Shown here: positions 33,603 through 44,759 of the stretch, piece by piece
How the letters are laid out: each line of letters begins with the position of its first letter
How positions within the stretch are numbered: position 1 is the stretch's first letter
Assembly (NCBI GenBank): GCA_003194525.1
Contig: NBIV01000035.1
Location: 124,001 to 188,000, forward strand
Direction: 5' to 3'
DNA: 64,000 bases
DNA from: Gracilariopsis chorda
Taxonomy: Eukaryota > Rhodophyta > Florideophyceae > Gracilariales > Gracilariaceae
Translations under genes and position numbers: made by a program
Notes under the pieces: model-generated
Seen by the model: only the letters and a program-made list of their open reading frames with translations
Told to the model about the DNA's origin: nothing
Database searches by the model: none

Positions 33603-35628
33603 ATGGCGCCAAAGGGAAAGAAGCGAGGCCTGGCAAGGGGTGGTGCGGCGAGTGCGCCTAAGACGCGGCAAAAGGCTATTGAGGAGCGAACCGCGAGTGA
33701 AAGCAAAGTGAAATCATGTGTTCCCAGGAGCGGATTATCGGGGAGGAGGTCAGGAGAAGGTGCTTCGAAAAGGGGGGGAAAAGGTGGGGCAAAGAACGTC
33801 GGATCCGAGCGCACGACGAGTGAGAATTTGAAGGCTGATGCCCATGCGCATGTAGCAGGCGGGAGAGATTCGGTTCGGGGACAGCGATCTATGCCTGGGT
33901 CAGGTGGTAGAGTGGAGGGTAAAAAAGGGTTGGTTGTTCTGAGAACGGAAGAGGTAACAGATGAGGGAGGGTTGAAAGGAAATGCGCCGGTCGAAGACCA
34001 AATAAGGATGAAGATATGCCCGGAAGTAAACAAATATAAAACGCAGGTGCGTTGAAGAGTGGTGGGGCCCCAAGTGGAAACCGAGATATAGGAGAGGTAA
34101 ATGTCTCTTTGGTACACAGTGATGGGGACGAAGAGGATCATATTGTGAAGGAGAGATAGACGAGAGATATGATAAACGAAGGAGTGGGACGTCGCTCTAA
34201 TTTAAAGGAAACGCAAGAAGTGGAAGAAGTGTCAGAGCGACAGATGGGATACAGGAAGCATCGAAAAGCGGAGACCGTACAAGCACACTCGTGCGGACGC
34301 GAAAGGTGGAAATGGCTGAAAACTTGGAAAGTGATAGAGGAAGCAGAACGCCGCAGACTCTGGAAGGCATGCGAGAGAGAAAATGAATTGTTCATCGGTC
34401 GCCAAGTGAACCTGCTGACGAGCAAAGCCTGCCTGTAAATATTCTGGGAGATGCAGGGAATGACGACATTGGTGTGATGTCTCGATCTTCGTTAGTTGAG
34501 AGGGTCAATATGTTGAAGGCAGAACTCCGGCAGATCAAAAGGGACCACTGCAGCCTAAATATGTCGCTGAAGCTGACGCAAGAGGAACTGAAGAGGATGA
34601 GAGAGGAGATGAGCGAGAAGAATGTATTGATAGATAGCTTACGGGAATGGATGAAGGTTGGGAGAGGGGAGAGAAAGGGATCTGAAGGTGAAAAGGAATT
34701 GCGAGGGCGTAGGAAGTATGTGGTTGATGTGCAAGAGGGTTTTTATGGGTTTGCCAGGGTAGTATATGATAGGTTGTTGTACTATGCGAAGATGGAGGTG
34801 TCGGAGCTTTGTTTTACTTCGGAGGGTGTGGAAAGGAACTGGACGAATCGATGCGAATTATTGGGGAAGGGAAGAGAGTGGAGTGTGTTTGTCGTCGGAG
34901 GAAAGGATATTATGCCTCGATGTCCGTTTGAGATCGCGTCTGAGATGAGGTCGTACACGCCTTCGTCGCGAGGAGGAAGTAATGACCTATTGAAGTACTT
35001 GGTTGGCGTTGAGATTGAGGGGGAGAGATGGCAGTCGATTAGTGATGCGGGTAGGAAGGATCAATGCGTGCGGGAGGTTGTTGCAGACAGGTGTCTGAGG
35101 CAACGTATGAAGCAGAATTTGAGTGATGTGATTGGGATTCGGAAGCGTGCGGCACCGGAAAAAATGCTTTCGTTGCTTGGATATGACTTGATCGCCAGAC
35201 GCGTTAGACCGCGAGAGGGGACGGGGCTAGACATTGAGTTGAAGAAGCAGTTAGAGGAAGCAAAGTGGAAGTTCAAGGGGGATGGGGAGGCGAAGAGCAG
35301 TCGTTTATGTTCTTGGAGGATGAGAACAATCGAGGATATTACGTTTTCTGGAGTTCAGGTTGCTGGTCGGCTGAGGGAGTTTAGTGAAGAGGACATGTAC
35401 TTCAAGAACGGGGCTCCGGTGGAAGTATTGGAAGAATTCATGGGATATGAGATGGGGACGGAAAGGGAGGGAAAGATGGAGTACGTGGAAGGGACAGTGA
35501 TGCATTTGGCTCGTTTGTATGCGTGGATCGGATTGGTTTTGACAGCAATGGACACAGATATGGGGCGTGGAGGAAGACGGCAGTTGTTATTTTCTAGTTT
35601 TACGGGGAGTATCTTCGGCTTGCAGTGA
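33603..35628 (+). pseudogene. Second element protein, copy 2 (basic, coiled-coil; broken)
   Basis: ATG 33603 (MAPKGKKRGLARGG) opens an uninterrupted basic region to 34055, where a frameshift occurs. The long frame 34474-35628 (384 residues) then covers the charged helical segment (LTQEELKRMREEMSEKN), the conserved region and the junction that is a stop in copy 1. It ends at a frameshift near 35600, so the C-terminal ~130 residues seen in copy 1 are lost. A shared in-frame TGA (2919-2921 in copy 1, equivalent near 34385) is present in both copies. Either the gene decayed before the two copies separated or it is two genes. No known domain is visible. Confidence 0.6.
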
Positions 35629-35970
35629 AGAAAATACTTGGAGTGGCGTGGGAGAGGGTTAGAGAACTACATCATGAGGATTGGAGAATGAAGGTTGCAA
35701 TGACGGTGACCCGCAATTTTTAGCTAGGAATGGGAGTAGAGAAGCGAAGGTAGCGCTGTGGATACCTTCGAAACGGAAGGTTGCGGAGATGGCGCGCTGA
35801 ATGAGGGCCATTACTGTTTTGCGTTAGATGTTGGAGGACGAATGTGGGATGGAGTATCCGTTGCCGGGGGAAGATGGGGGGGAGAAGAAAGTTGAAAGGT
35901 ATCCGAGTAGGGTGAGGTTTTGGGAGACACACTTTCGGTGAAATTGTTCGGAGAGCTTGAGAAGGGTGAT
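35629..35970. other. Replacement segment at the deletion in copy 2
   Basis: From about 35640 to 35775 this is worn sequence equivalent to copy 1 up to about 4318. From about 35775 to 35990 it is unrelated to copy 1, and similarity resumes at copy 1 position about 6025. The filler reads as a plausible peptide on the minus strand, so it may be a variant form of the transposase gene rather than random filler. Confidence 0.5.
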
Positions 35971-36918
35971 TTAAAGGGGGTAGGGGGTGATGGAAGAGCC
36001 TTTGAGTGAGGTTACAGACGTATCGGAGTATAACTGGACGAGACCGACGAAAGATTCCATACCGGTTGTTTCGGGTGTGTGCCAGACTATGTCATTGATG
36101 TGGCACTGCATGATGGGTTGTTTGAAGCCAGGAACGACTTTGTTTCCAAAGGCGGCGGCCATAGGATGGGCGAAGGCGGGGGTGGAAGAGGAGGAAGGGG
36201 AAGATTGGGAGACGGGTGGGAAGAAGGAGTTGTTGAAGTGTGCGAGAGCGAGTTGTTGCTTCAGGACGTCTGTGGCGGGTTTTTGGAAGAGAGTTGCGGA
36301 AAAAGAGTTGTGCTCGTCGGAGATTGTGAGAGGGAGAAAACTGGTGGAGTTGATACGTCCCTTGACGAGGTGTTCTTGGAGTGCGAGGCACTGCTTTGCG
36401 GAGGAGATGGATTTCTGGAAGGATGACTTGGAGAAGTCTGGGTGGTTGAGAAGGGAGATGAGTTTGTCGGCTTGGCGTGTGCTGAAGGAGGAAGCGATGG
36501 AGGAGATGCAGAGGACGAGTTGCTCGAAATAGGGGTTGTTGAGGAGAGGGGAGGGGGAGTGGGACGAGGTGTGGGGAGGTGGGTTTGAAGAGGAGACTGA
36601 ACAGAGGGCGTGACTTGCCATGTGGTGTGCGTCTTGTGTTTGGAGGGAAAGGGAGGCCTGTTGGATGTGATAGGGTTCATCTTCGGCGAGGGGGACGTTG
36701 TCGGAGGGGCGGTTTGAGGGAGTGGGAGGAGGAATGGTGGAGAGGTTTGGAACGGATTTTCGTCGCTTGGTCCTCGGAGGGAACTGGACGGGAGCGTTAG
36801 CGGAGGAGGAAGGGCGTTTGTCGGGGGTGAGGCGATGAGGGCACCTGCGTTGGTGACTCTGGAGAGAGAACGTGGTGCGGCCATAGAATGTGCAACGGGG
36901 ATGGCAACAGGGTATCAT
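35971..36918 (-). pseudogene. Transposase-like protein, copy 2 (C-terminus missing)
   Basis: ATG 36918-36916 starts at the same C2HC finger as in copy 1 (MIPCCHPRC...HQRRC). The frame is open through the point where copy 1 has a TAG and ends at 35971. The segment equivalent to copy 1 4561-6025, including the CACTA/Plavaka-like part, is deleted. The N-terminal half is thus better preserved here and the C-terminal half in copy 1. Without its C-terminus this copy would depend on another copy for movement. Confidence 0.5.
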
Positions 36919-37444
36919 GGCGGGGGAAGGAGAACGGAGAACGGGATGCTTGGAAAGAGAGAAGGGTGGGTGGTGGCGGAGTGGGATATCGGGGAGCGTA
37001 ATATTATGGCGCACGTAGATGAGGTGGTGCACGTGATGCAGAGCGTCTTTTCGTAGGGCGTGGGGTAGAGCATGCGATGCAGGGAGCAGGTCGGGCAACG
37101 GGTGATAGAAAGCCAAAGCTATTTGGTTATGTAAACGCTATGTATCTATTCTATCTATTTTATCTATTTTATTTTACTATTTGAAGGGGCACTCGCTCAG
37201 GACCAGTAAGATTTGGATTCCACGTGCACCTGAGAGGGTAGGTATTTGTGGAGTCTGGCGCTAGTTTTACCTCCAAAGAAACTGGGAAATGTCTAGTATA
37301 CTGCTAGTCTTTTGTCCCAAGCAAACTAGCTCTGTGCTATGTATGGAATTGTTTTGAGAAATTTGATTCATTTAAAATTGGGTTTGAAGAGTCGTTATTC
37401 GTTCATTTTAATTCTTTGCCTTTTGAATGCCAAACTAGCATCCC
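36919..37444. other. Right subterminal region and right inverted repeat of copy 2
   Basis: It is collinear with 6959-7488, with a degenerate TCTAT/TTTTAT run at about 37142-37180 upstream of the minus-strand gene. The last 17 bases (37428-37444) form the proposed right inverted repeat. Confidence 0.5.
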
Positions 37445-37501
37445 AAAAACATCGATGATTCAGTACATAACACTTCGGTTTCTGTAGAGAGAAAACCAGG
37501 C

Positions 37502-39034
37502 ATGCTTTGTAAAACAGTAAGACGTCCAGCAAGAAAAAATGCAATCCATTCAGCTGTCATCATCCCAGTTGTCTCAATTGGGACGTATTTTTCTGCCCGA
37601 TTACCCCGTCAAATCAGCAGCATACTGAAAAAACTAGCGAATGGACGTACAGGTGATCTTAGTGCGCAGAGGACCGTTTCCGTGCTTCATTACACTCAAT
37701 ATGAACATCTGGCGAGAGGAAAGCCAGCTGCTTGGTACGGACACCAGCAATAGTAGTGCATTAACAGCAAAGTCTAACCGCCCTCGCCCGTTTGAGTAAC
37801 CGGATCTAATTGCAATGGTGGACAACCAGTATGCAAACGACTTCATGCCACACTTCGAAAAAAAATCGCACCACATATTTTGGAATGAATAGATTGGGGC
37901 TTGCATCAAAACAAGAGTATCAAAGCGGGAGTTTCAAGAACCCAATATGATTCATCACTAAATCCTCTTGTGGCACAAAAAAGCACTAACTGTAGACATT
38001 AGTGTGATCGAGGAGTTGATTCGAGCATAAGCACCCCTTTCCGGTCAAAGAGACATGTTGCGTGGCCTTATTCGGTCCAGACACAAGCATCGCTATTCTT
38101 TACTCTTTCTACTGCCACAATTGCACTGGCCAGTGAACGTTTAGATACGGCAGCACCCCGATTGTGCCGGATACGTACATTAAAGGAGGCACTACTCGCA
38201 TGGTCTACCACAGAAAAAGGCAGAAGTCCTCATGATTGTGCCCTACAACCCAACTCTGACCAAGAATTACCGCTCCCGTAGAAACATAGAACGCACGCAA
38301 GTACGGGGCGCAGTTGCCTATCTGAGGAAGTACGCATTTAAGCAGCTCAAAGCACAAAAAGCGGTGCTGAATTTGACTGGTGCTCATGAGGTAGGCAGGT
38401 GGAACGAGCAGCAATAAAGGAAAAGATGCAGATTAAAAATCGTGCATACATTCGTACGCGTTTGTTGCATGCCACCAACGCTGCTTGGATACTTCTTGAG
38501 GTTAACAATGCGCACATTGGCAATAAATTCGAGCGACTGCGCATTCACTTGGAAGGAAATCGAACGATTCTGCTGACAGTTGTAAGCCAGCTTCTTTTCG
38601 CATCGCAGCCGTCTACGCTGGAGAGATACTTTCCAGCGCTCGAAGCATATGCAAACCTCTACTACCTCTCTTATAATTTCAAAAGTTGCGTCTGTATCGC
38701 ATGCACCCTGACCACTTGCTGGACCAACACGACGAAGCAGACTCAGGTGCCCGTAGACGTCTGATCTCAGCCCATTTCCGTGGTAGAGCGCACGGAGAAC
38801 GCGCTGTGGGTCGAGAGAATCAGAGTTGTGTCACTGCCTGTCATTGAGCTCTTTGCTTTTTGGTTGCTTCTCATTACCCAGGGCTCAAGCTCTTATGAAG
38901 TTGGAAGGGCCATCAACGGACAGCAGTATGAAACGTATCGTAAGTTGGCGATCGCAAGCAAATTGCTCGCTGACGGAAGTGAGTTTGATATTGCCATTCA
39001 AGAAGCAATTCAGATCTACACCATGCACTCATAG
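37502..39034 (+). pseudogene. Helitron Rep region and linker, plus copy
   Basis: SVLHYTQYEHLARGKPAAWY (in 37502-37753) matches SIHYSHYEYLVRGHPVPCD of the minus copy. Around 37795-37960, translated fragments with LIAMVDNQYANDFM and KREFQEPNMIHH correspond to LIAMVYNLYAYDFM and KLEFQERNVPYHH, the HUH-type catalytic region. IVPYNPTLTKNYRSRRNIER near 38230 is the 'VPYNP.L...Y..H.NVE' Helitron signature. 38399-38764 and 38780-39034 carry STLERYF, LLLITQGSSSYEV and other linker motifs. The histidine pair is altered and the frame is broken, so no nuclease function remains. Confidence 0.7.
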
Positions 39035-39471
39035 CCACGACATTTGGTTGTTACACTGTACCAGCAAGGTGTAGACCAAGAGAAAATGGACGTGAAGAAC
39101 TGGAGAGCGCTTTGTAGTGATATAAATACAGGCGATGAGCATCAAATAGAGTATTAAATGTATCTACGTGTGATGGACAGCTCATACAGGCACGTTGTAT
39201 GACTGATTTGCTAGCACAGAATCTTCTCGCAACACCTACAGCTGGAAGCAGCAAGGACTGATACGATTCGAGGTACAACAACTCGAGACGCGTACAAGGG
39301 GCAAAATGCTGCAACGTTGCAGTCAGGATAAGCGACGTTAAAAACTCGCCAAAGAAAAGTCATTGGCAAAATCAATGCTGCATTGCACAAACGAAAATCG
39401 CTGCAAGAGCCAACGAGCATCCCAGAAAATATGTTCCTTTTTCAAGATCAGCAGGCACTGGGACGACATAC

Positions 39472-40936
39472 GTGCTCAACGTCATTCGTGATACAACTGT
39501 TTCAGAAGGAATGCTCCCCAAAATGACTGCTACAACACGCATTGCAGGATCGTTTTACGAAGGTGGGTGCACTCTACATAGCCTGCTTGGAATCGGTGTG
39601 GTAGATAGCGAAAAAAGAAACACTACAGCTACTTTGTCCATATATGGTTCACGATGTCAATGGCCGGACCTGCTTCGTAAAATACAACTAATTGTCGTGA
39701 TTGGGGCGTCCATGCGTTCTTGAAAGCCTTCTGAGGTCATTAATGCGTTGCTCAAAGATCTGCGGTGCAGTGGAACGGAAAGCCAGCCTCCTTGTGGAAG
39801 CTTGATGATCGTTCTATCCGGCGACTACTGACAACTGCTTCCAGTTGTGCTGCAGGTATACATGGACGTTGAGCCAAGTAAAAATGTGAGAAGAGTATAC
39901 AAAAATTTTTTAACGAGTTGCCATGGAAGAATGATCTGTGGACATTGTGCTCGGTTCAAATGCTGTATCTCACTGAACAGTACGCGAAGCGGATGGTATG
40001 GCATTTTTGTTCTTCTTACGTTGTTTTGCACGCACTATCATGTCCAAAGAACAACGAACACCACTCAGATCTACCGCCTGGATACAGAACGATGACTAGT
40101 TTTTCTAAACATGGTTCACAAAACGACGTAGAGATGATGTAAATCCCAGCAAAATGCTCATTGCTTCCACTAACCAGTTGGTCGACAAACATAGTGCAGC
40201 AGCGCTGGATCTGTTTCCAGGTGAACGCTTCACTATCCCGCAAGCGACGACAGTACAACGTAGTTATAGACAGAACCCAAAGTCCGACATCGCCATTACT
40301 ATCGCTCCCGAGCTTGCATTTCAGAATGAGCCTACTAGAGTACCACTTCAGAACCTGGAATTGAAGATTTATGTGGCCGTTAAGGTCATTTGGAAGGTTC
40401 TTAACTCCCATGCAGTCAATGAAAATATGTTTACGGTCATGCTTGTCGATCAGTACACCATGCAAGTGGCTTAGTTCGACTAGAACGGGCAGATACTAGA
40501 GCGAGAGCTTCTGCAACGTATCGACTTCGAGTTCTCTTTCCAATACATGTGCATTATTCGAAGAAATTATCCCATTCATCTGGCGTTTGCAGTAGCTGGT
40601 CACAAAAGATAAGGAAAAACGTCAAATTGCTCGGTTTTAGATGTGAAATTCAACTTCTGCGCCGTTCTGTTGTACGGGGCACTGTCGCACATTCGAAGAA
40701 ATGATCATTTGTTGCTTCATCATGACCCACAACGTAGATCCGAAAATTCGCTTACAATTCATCCCATGTCCGTGGACCTCAGAGATCTAGTGCTTTCTGT
40801 GTACCTTCAGTTCTGCATCCCGAATACCCGTAATCCTATTTCATGCGTTCTACATTTGTTGACTTCAACTACATTTATTTGTGCTATTGCTTTCTGTGCC
40901 CTTTCTATTCTATCAACAGCTTTTTACCGCTTCTGA
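39472..40936 (+). pseudogene. Helitron PIF1-type helicase, plus copy
   Basis: 39472-39723 matches the start of the helicase in the minus copy (SEGMLPKMTATTRIAGSFYE against SEGMLAEMTATTGFAASFYK). 40154-40474 carries SKMLIASTNQLVDKH-like and VDQYTMQVA segments. 40643-40936 has LYGALSHIRRNDHLLLHHD, the equivalent of the GQLYVALSR motif VI region. Walker A lies in a broken stretch before 39472. Stops and frameshifts are frequent. Confidence 0.7.
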
Positions 40937-41180
40937 ACCACGTCGCACAGCGCCACCTGCTGCCAAATGCCACTTCTTCCTCTGCTGAAGTAAATCATTA
41001 TATCCCCAAAGGAGCAAGCAGGGTTCGGCCGCGGGCGGCGCTGCGCGCCGCGGTGGAGGGGTGATAAAAAGCGGTTGGACGAAAAAAAAGGGGTGGAGAA
41101 AGCAAAAGAAGAAAAGCAAGTAGTTTAAATCAATGAATGAAGAGCGCAAAAAATATGATTACGGTTGTGGAGGAATGCAG
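40780..41180. repeat. Inverted 3' ends of two Helitrons with GC-rich hairpin at the junction
   Basis: The plus strand from about 40800 to 40965 and the minus strand from about 41180 to 41035 are similar in sequence. Examples are ctatttcatgcgttctacat against atattttttgcgctcttcat, and caacagctttttaccgctt against caaccgctttttatcaccc. At the minus element's end lies CCGCGG...CGCGCCGCGG (about 41029-41053), a roughly 10-bp stem with one bulge. Helitrons end in a short GC-rich hairpin, so I read these as the two 3' ends facing each other across a 60-bp spacer. A clear CTRR terminus was not identified. Confidence 0.55.
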
Positions 41181-42616
41181 AACTGAATGGCTTCAGGTAG
41201 CACTGGCTTTGCGATGGCCACAGGCATGGGATGAATTGTCTGCGCATTCCTGGATGTAAGCTGCGGGTCATGCAGGAGCAGCACATATTCATTTCTTCAA
41301 AAGTGCGACAATGCCACGTACAACTGACCAGCGCAGAAGACGTTGGACCGCACATCCACAACCAAGCCATCCAAGGTCTTTCCATGTGCTTTGTGAACGG
41401 TTTCAGCAAACGCAAGGGAAATGGGAAACTGCTTTCGAATCATGCGAATGCCTGGGAGAAAACTCGAAGTTGATACGATGCAGGAGCTGGAATTCCAGCA
41501 CCTGTCAGTTCTCGTCGAATCGAGCCACCTGCATCGTAAACTGATCTACAGGCACGACCACAGATAGCTTTCCGGTGACCAATACAGGATGCAGCATGTT
41601 CCGAATGACCATAACTGGCACACCGATCTTCAAGTACAAGTTATGAGGCGGTACTCCAGTAGGCGCATACTGATATGCAATCTCAGGAGCGATAGCACTG
41701 ACCATGGCGGACTCTGGGTTCCGTCAACTATCAGGTTGTAGATTCTTCGCTGGTAGAAGAGTGAAGTGCCTACCAGGAACAGATCCAGCGTTGCCGCATT
41801 ATGTTCATCGATCAACTGATTTGTGGACGCAATGAGCATTTTGCTGAGATCCACATCCTCCTCGCATCGTTTTGTGAGCCACTTCCTCCGGATTTGGTAA
41901 GCGGTTTGCATGCTAACTGTAGATCTGAGTGCGAGCGGAGCGTTGTTGGATAGTGTGCTGTGTGCAATGGAATGTAACAGAAATGCAAATACCAGATCAT
42001 CGGCTCGGCGTACTTGTTCGGTGAGGTAGAGCACTTGAACGGAGCACAATTTCTATAAATCGCTCTTCCACGGCAACTCGTTGAGAATGTTTGTGTACAC
42101 TCGTCCTACATTTCTACTTAGCTCAACCTCCTTGTATACCTGCGAGGCAACTGGAAGCAGCTGGTAGTAGTCACCGGATAGAATGATCTTCAAGTCCCCA
42201 AACGGAGGTGGTTTGTCCATTCCACTGCAGCAAAGATCTTTAAGCAACGCATCCATGAGTTCAAACAGCTTTCTTGAGAGCATGGAGGTCTCATACATTA
42301 AGAGCAGTTGTATTCCGAGTAGCAGTTCCGCACGTTGTGATCGGGGACCGTACTTGGAAAAAGTGGATTCAGTGCGCCTTGTACTGTCCGTATCCGCTAC
42401 ACCCAGTCCGAGCAGGTTATGTAAATTGCAGCCACCTTTGTAAAACGAAGCTGCGAAGCCTGTTGTAGCAGTCATTTCGGCGAGCATTCCTTCCGACTCA
42501 GTGATATCACGAAAGAGGTTGATCAAGTATGTCTTCCCGGTTTCTGAGGATCCTTGCACAAAGTAAACCTTTCCAGGAGTTCTTATGCGCCCCTGCAGCG
42601 CCTGGAGTTGTTGCAA
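41125..42616 (-). pseudogene. Helitron PIF1-type helicase, minus copy
   Basis: Frame 42616-42053 has Walker A as GSSETGKTYLINLF, the Walker B position as LLLMYETSML (families have IDE.SM, so the aspartate is replaced) and motif III as ILSGDYYQLLPVAS. Frame 42049-41630 carries SKMLIASTNQLIDEH. After a shift, 41705-41125 carries VPVDQFTMQVA, then AETVHKAHGKTLDGLVVDV and GQLYVALSHFRR, the family's motifs V and VI. In Helitrons this helicase unwinds DNA during rolling-circle-type transposition. The altered Walker B and the broken frame indicate loss of function. Confidence 0.82.
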
Positions 42617-42685
42617 GGCGGCACTGACGGTGTCAATGATTTGTATTTGGCGAGTTTTTAAGGTGGCGTACCTTGACTGAAACGG

Positions 42686-44555
42686 TCACGTATTTTGCAC
42701 CACTCGCATGTCACGAGTTGTTTTAGCTCGACTCGCCTCAGTCAATGCTGCATCATCCTGCTGTTGGTTATGTGAGAAGAAGCTGTGATCGTGTAGTAGT
42801 CGTCCATCTTGCCGGTCTGAGATCTCCACCTCACTTCGATACATTTCTTGCTTTCGTTGCTGCTCATCTCCTGTATGGTTGTTGCTACATAGCGCGTCCC
42901 GGTTTTCGACGGCCATTTTCTCTGGATCTGCGCCTTGCTGGTATATTGTGACAACCAGACGTCGTAGCTCAGAGGGTTTGCTGTAGATCTCCACTGCTTC
43001 TTGAAACGTAATATCTAAACTCGGATCCGTCAGCGAGCAGGCCGCTTGCAATCGCCGTTTCACGATAAGTTCCATACTACAGTTCGTTGAAAGTCCTTAA
43101 GTGTTCATAAGAGCTCGAGCCGTGATTCATGAGCAGCAACCGCAGAGCAAAGATCTCAATGTTGGACGGCGAAACACCTCTGATCCTTGCGACGCACTGC
43201 TGGTCTTCTGTGCACTCTACCAAGTACATGTGCGGATCAAAGTCATTTGTGGGAACCTGAGTGCCATCTCCGTTGTATTGGTTAAGCGCACGGGCAGGAA
43301 GCGTGCGATACAATCGCAGATATTCAAAGTACGAAAGGTAGTCGAGGTTCGCATATGCTTTGGGCCTTGCAAAGTATCTCTCCAATGTAAACGGGGGCGA
43401 TGCAAAATGGATTTGATTTGGACCTCTCATAAGAAACGTTCGCTCTCCTTCCAATTGAATGGCCAGCCAATATAATTCTGTATGATGTGAACATGTCGAA
43501 ACTCGAAAATTCTCTAAGCTGGGTTGACGGCGCCCACCACAAGTACTGGTATGTATGCACGAATGTCGTCCTGAGCTTGCGGCTCTTGGTGCTGCTCGTT
43601 CTGTGTGCCTGTCTCATTAGCGTCACTCACATTGCACCACCTCCTGAGCTTTGGGGTGCTTAAACGTATATTTCATCAGATAAGCCACTGCGCTCCCCCT
43701 TGCGTGTGTTCTACGTTGATATGAGAGCGGTACTCCTTGGTCAGGGTTGGGTTTTACGGCACAGTCTTGAGTTCATGGTGCCTTCTTCTGCAGTAGACCA
43801 CACGACTCGTACTTTATTCAATGTAGGTCTCCGGCACAATCATGTTGCTGTCGTATCCAAACTTGCACCGCCCAGCGCGATTTCGGCAATAGTGGGAGTG
43901 GCGGTGCCTGTGCATGGAACGAATAATGCCGCGCAACGCGTCGTCTTCTTTTGGAAGGGAGAGTTTTGCACGAATCAGATCTTCGATCACATCAACGTTT
44001 TAAATCACACCTCCTTCGAGCCACCCGAGCATGTGGTGATAAGGCACATTGCGCTCTTGAAACTCGAGCTTAGATGCAAGCCCCAGGCACTTCATTCGAA
44101 ATATGTGCTCCGAGTTTTTCTCCACGTCCTTCATGAAGTCATATGCGTACAGGTTGTACACCATTGCAATCAGATCCAGTCGATCAAACGGTTGAGTGCG
44201 GTTAATCTGTGCCGTGAATGCGCTACGAGTGCCGGTGTCCATCGCAAGGCACTGGATGTCCTCTCACCAGATATTCATAGTGACTGTAATGAATAGAGAA
44301 GGCGGTCCTCTCCGCGTCACAATCGCCTTTGCATCCATGCCCTTGATCTTCCAGTACAATGCTGAGCACCAAGTCAACGGGCAGGAAGATCCGTCCCATT
44401 TGCCCGAGCTGGGGTGGTGGCAGGTGACCGGTTTGCTGTTGTGCTTGCTGGATCTCTTGCCCTCGTAAATGGCGTGCCCGTTGTTCTCTATCCAGGAAAC
44501 GCATTCGCATGTCCTCAATGTTTTTGTGGGTGCAAAGAATCCACATCTGCATCAA
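42686..44555 (-). pseudogene. Helitron Rep and Rep-helicase linker, minus copy
   Basis: Rep: GRIFLPVDLVLSIV near 44400 and GPPSLFITVTMNIW (around 44270-44310) are followed by RTQPFDRLDLIAMVYNLYAY and LEFQERNVPYHHMLGWL (44242-44000). The last is the 'EFQ.RG.PH.H' HUH motif in a changed form (PYHH). A 'VPYNPTLTKEYRSH' segment lies near 43760. Linker: FTLERYF and AYANLDYLSYFEY (43454-43077), VSPSNIEIFALRLLL and SSSYEHLRTFNEL, continuing in 43075-42686. Phase changes separate the parts. The catalytic tyrosines could not be assigned. Confidence 0.75.
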
Positions 44556-44759
44556 CGGTCCACTGTTCAGAAGGATATTGTCTGATTACTGTCGTCTCTT
44601 CGCGTTCTCAGCCCAGGTGAGCTTTCGGAGCTTCCATTCATTGATGCTGAGACCTGCACTCTGCTGTGTGGAGTTCTATGCATCCAGAAACTCGGCGATG
44701 TCAAACTGTTCGTGCTGATCGCCGTACAGGTAGAGAACAGGGAAAATGCCTTTCTCTGT

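Larger units (their letters stand above)
30409..37444. mobile_element. Methyltransferase-SET DNA transposon, copy 2 (both ends present)
   Basis: The element covers about 7.0 kb between a truncated copia gag on the left and a truncated Helitron on the right. Two plus-strand genes (30422-33305 and 33603-35628) converge on a minus-strand gene (36918-35971). The ends carry short imperfect inverted repeats. Relative to copy 1 it lacks the segment equivalent to about 4319-6025, which encodes the transposase C-terminus and the end of the second gene. In its place are about 215 bp of other sequence. I see no obvious target-site duplication, and both flanks are truncated elements, so the insertion site has been rearranged. 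Confidence 0.75.
37445..40980 (+). mobile_element. Helitron remnant, plus strand (5' part lost)
   Basis: Degraded Rep and helicase frames run in the plus direction and match, segment by segment, the minus-strand Helitron at 41030-46570. The left side is cut at the right end of the methyltransferase-SET transposon, so the N-terminal zinc-finger region is missing. The 3' end lies near 40965-40980, where it faces the 3' end of the other Helitron. Frequent stops and frame changes show it is old. Confidence 0.75.

Noticed and set aside
34138..34425. Minus-strand ORFs over the second element gene (also 2736-2960 and 3349-3798)
   Set aside because: Low-complexity complements of a purine-rich plus-strand gene; no motif and the two copies keep the plus-strand frame better.
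43700..44296. 198-residue plus-strand ORF inside the minus-strand Helitron
   Set aside because: It is antisense to the Rep region, where the minus strand matches the other Helitron copy and known Rep motifs.
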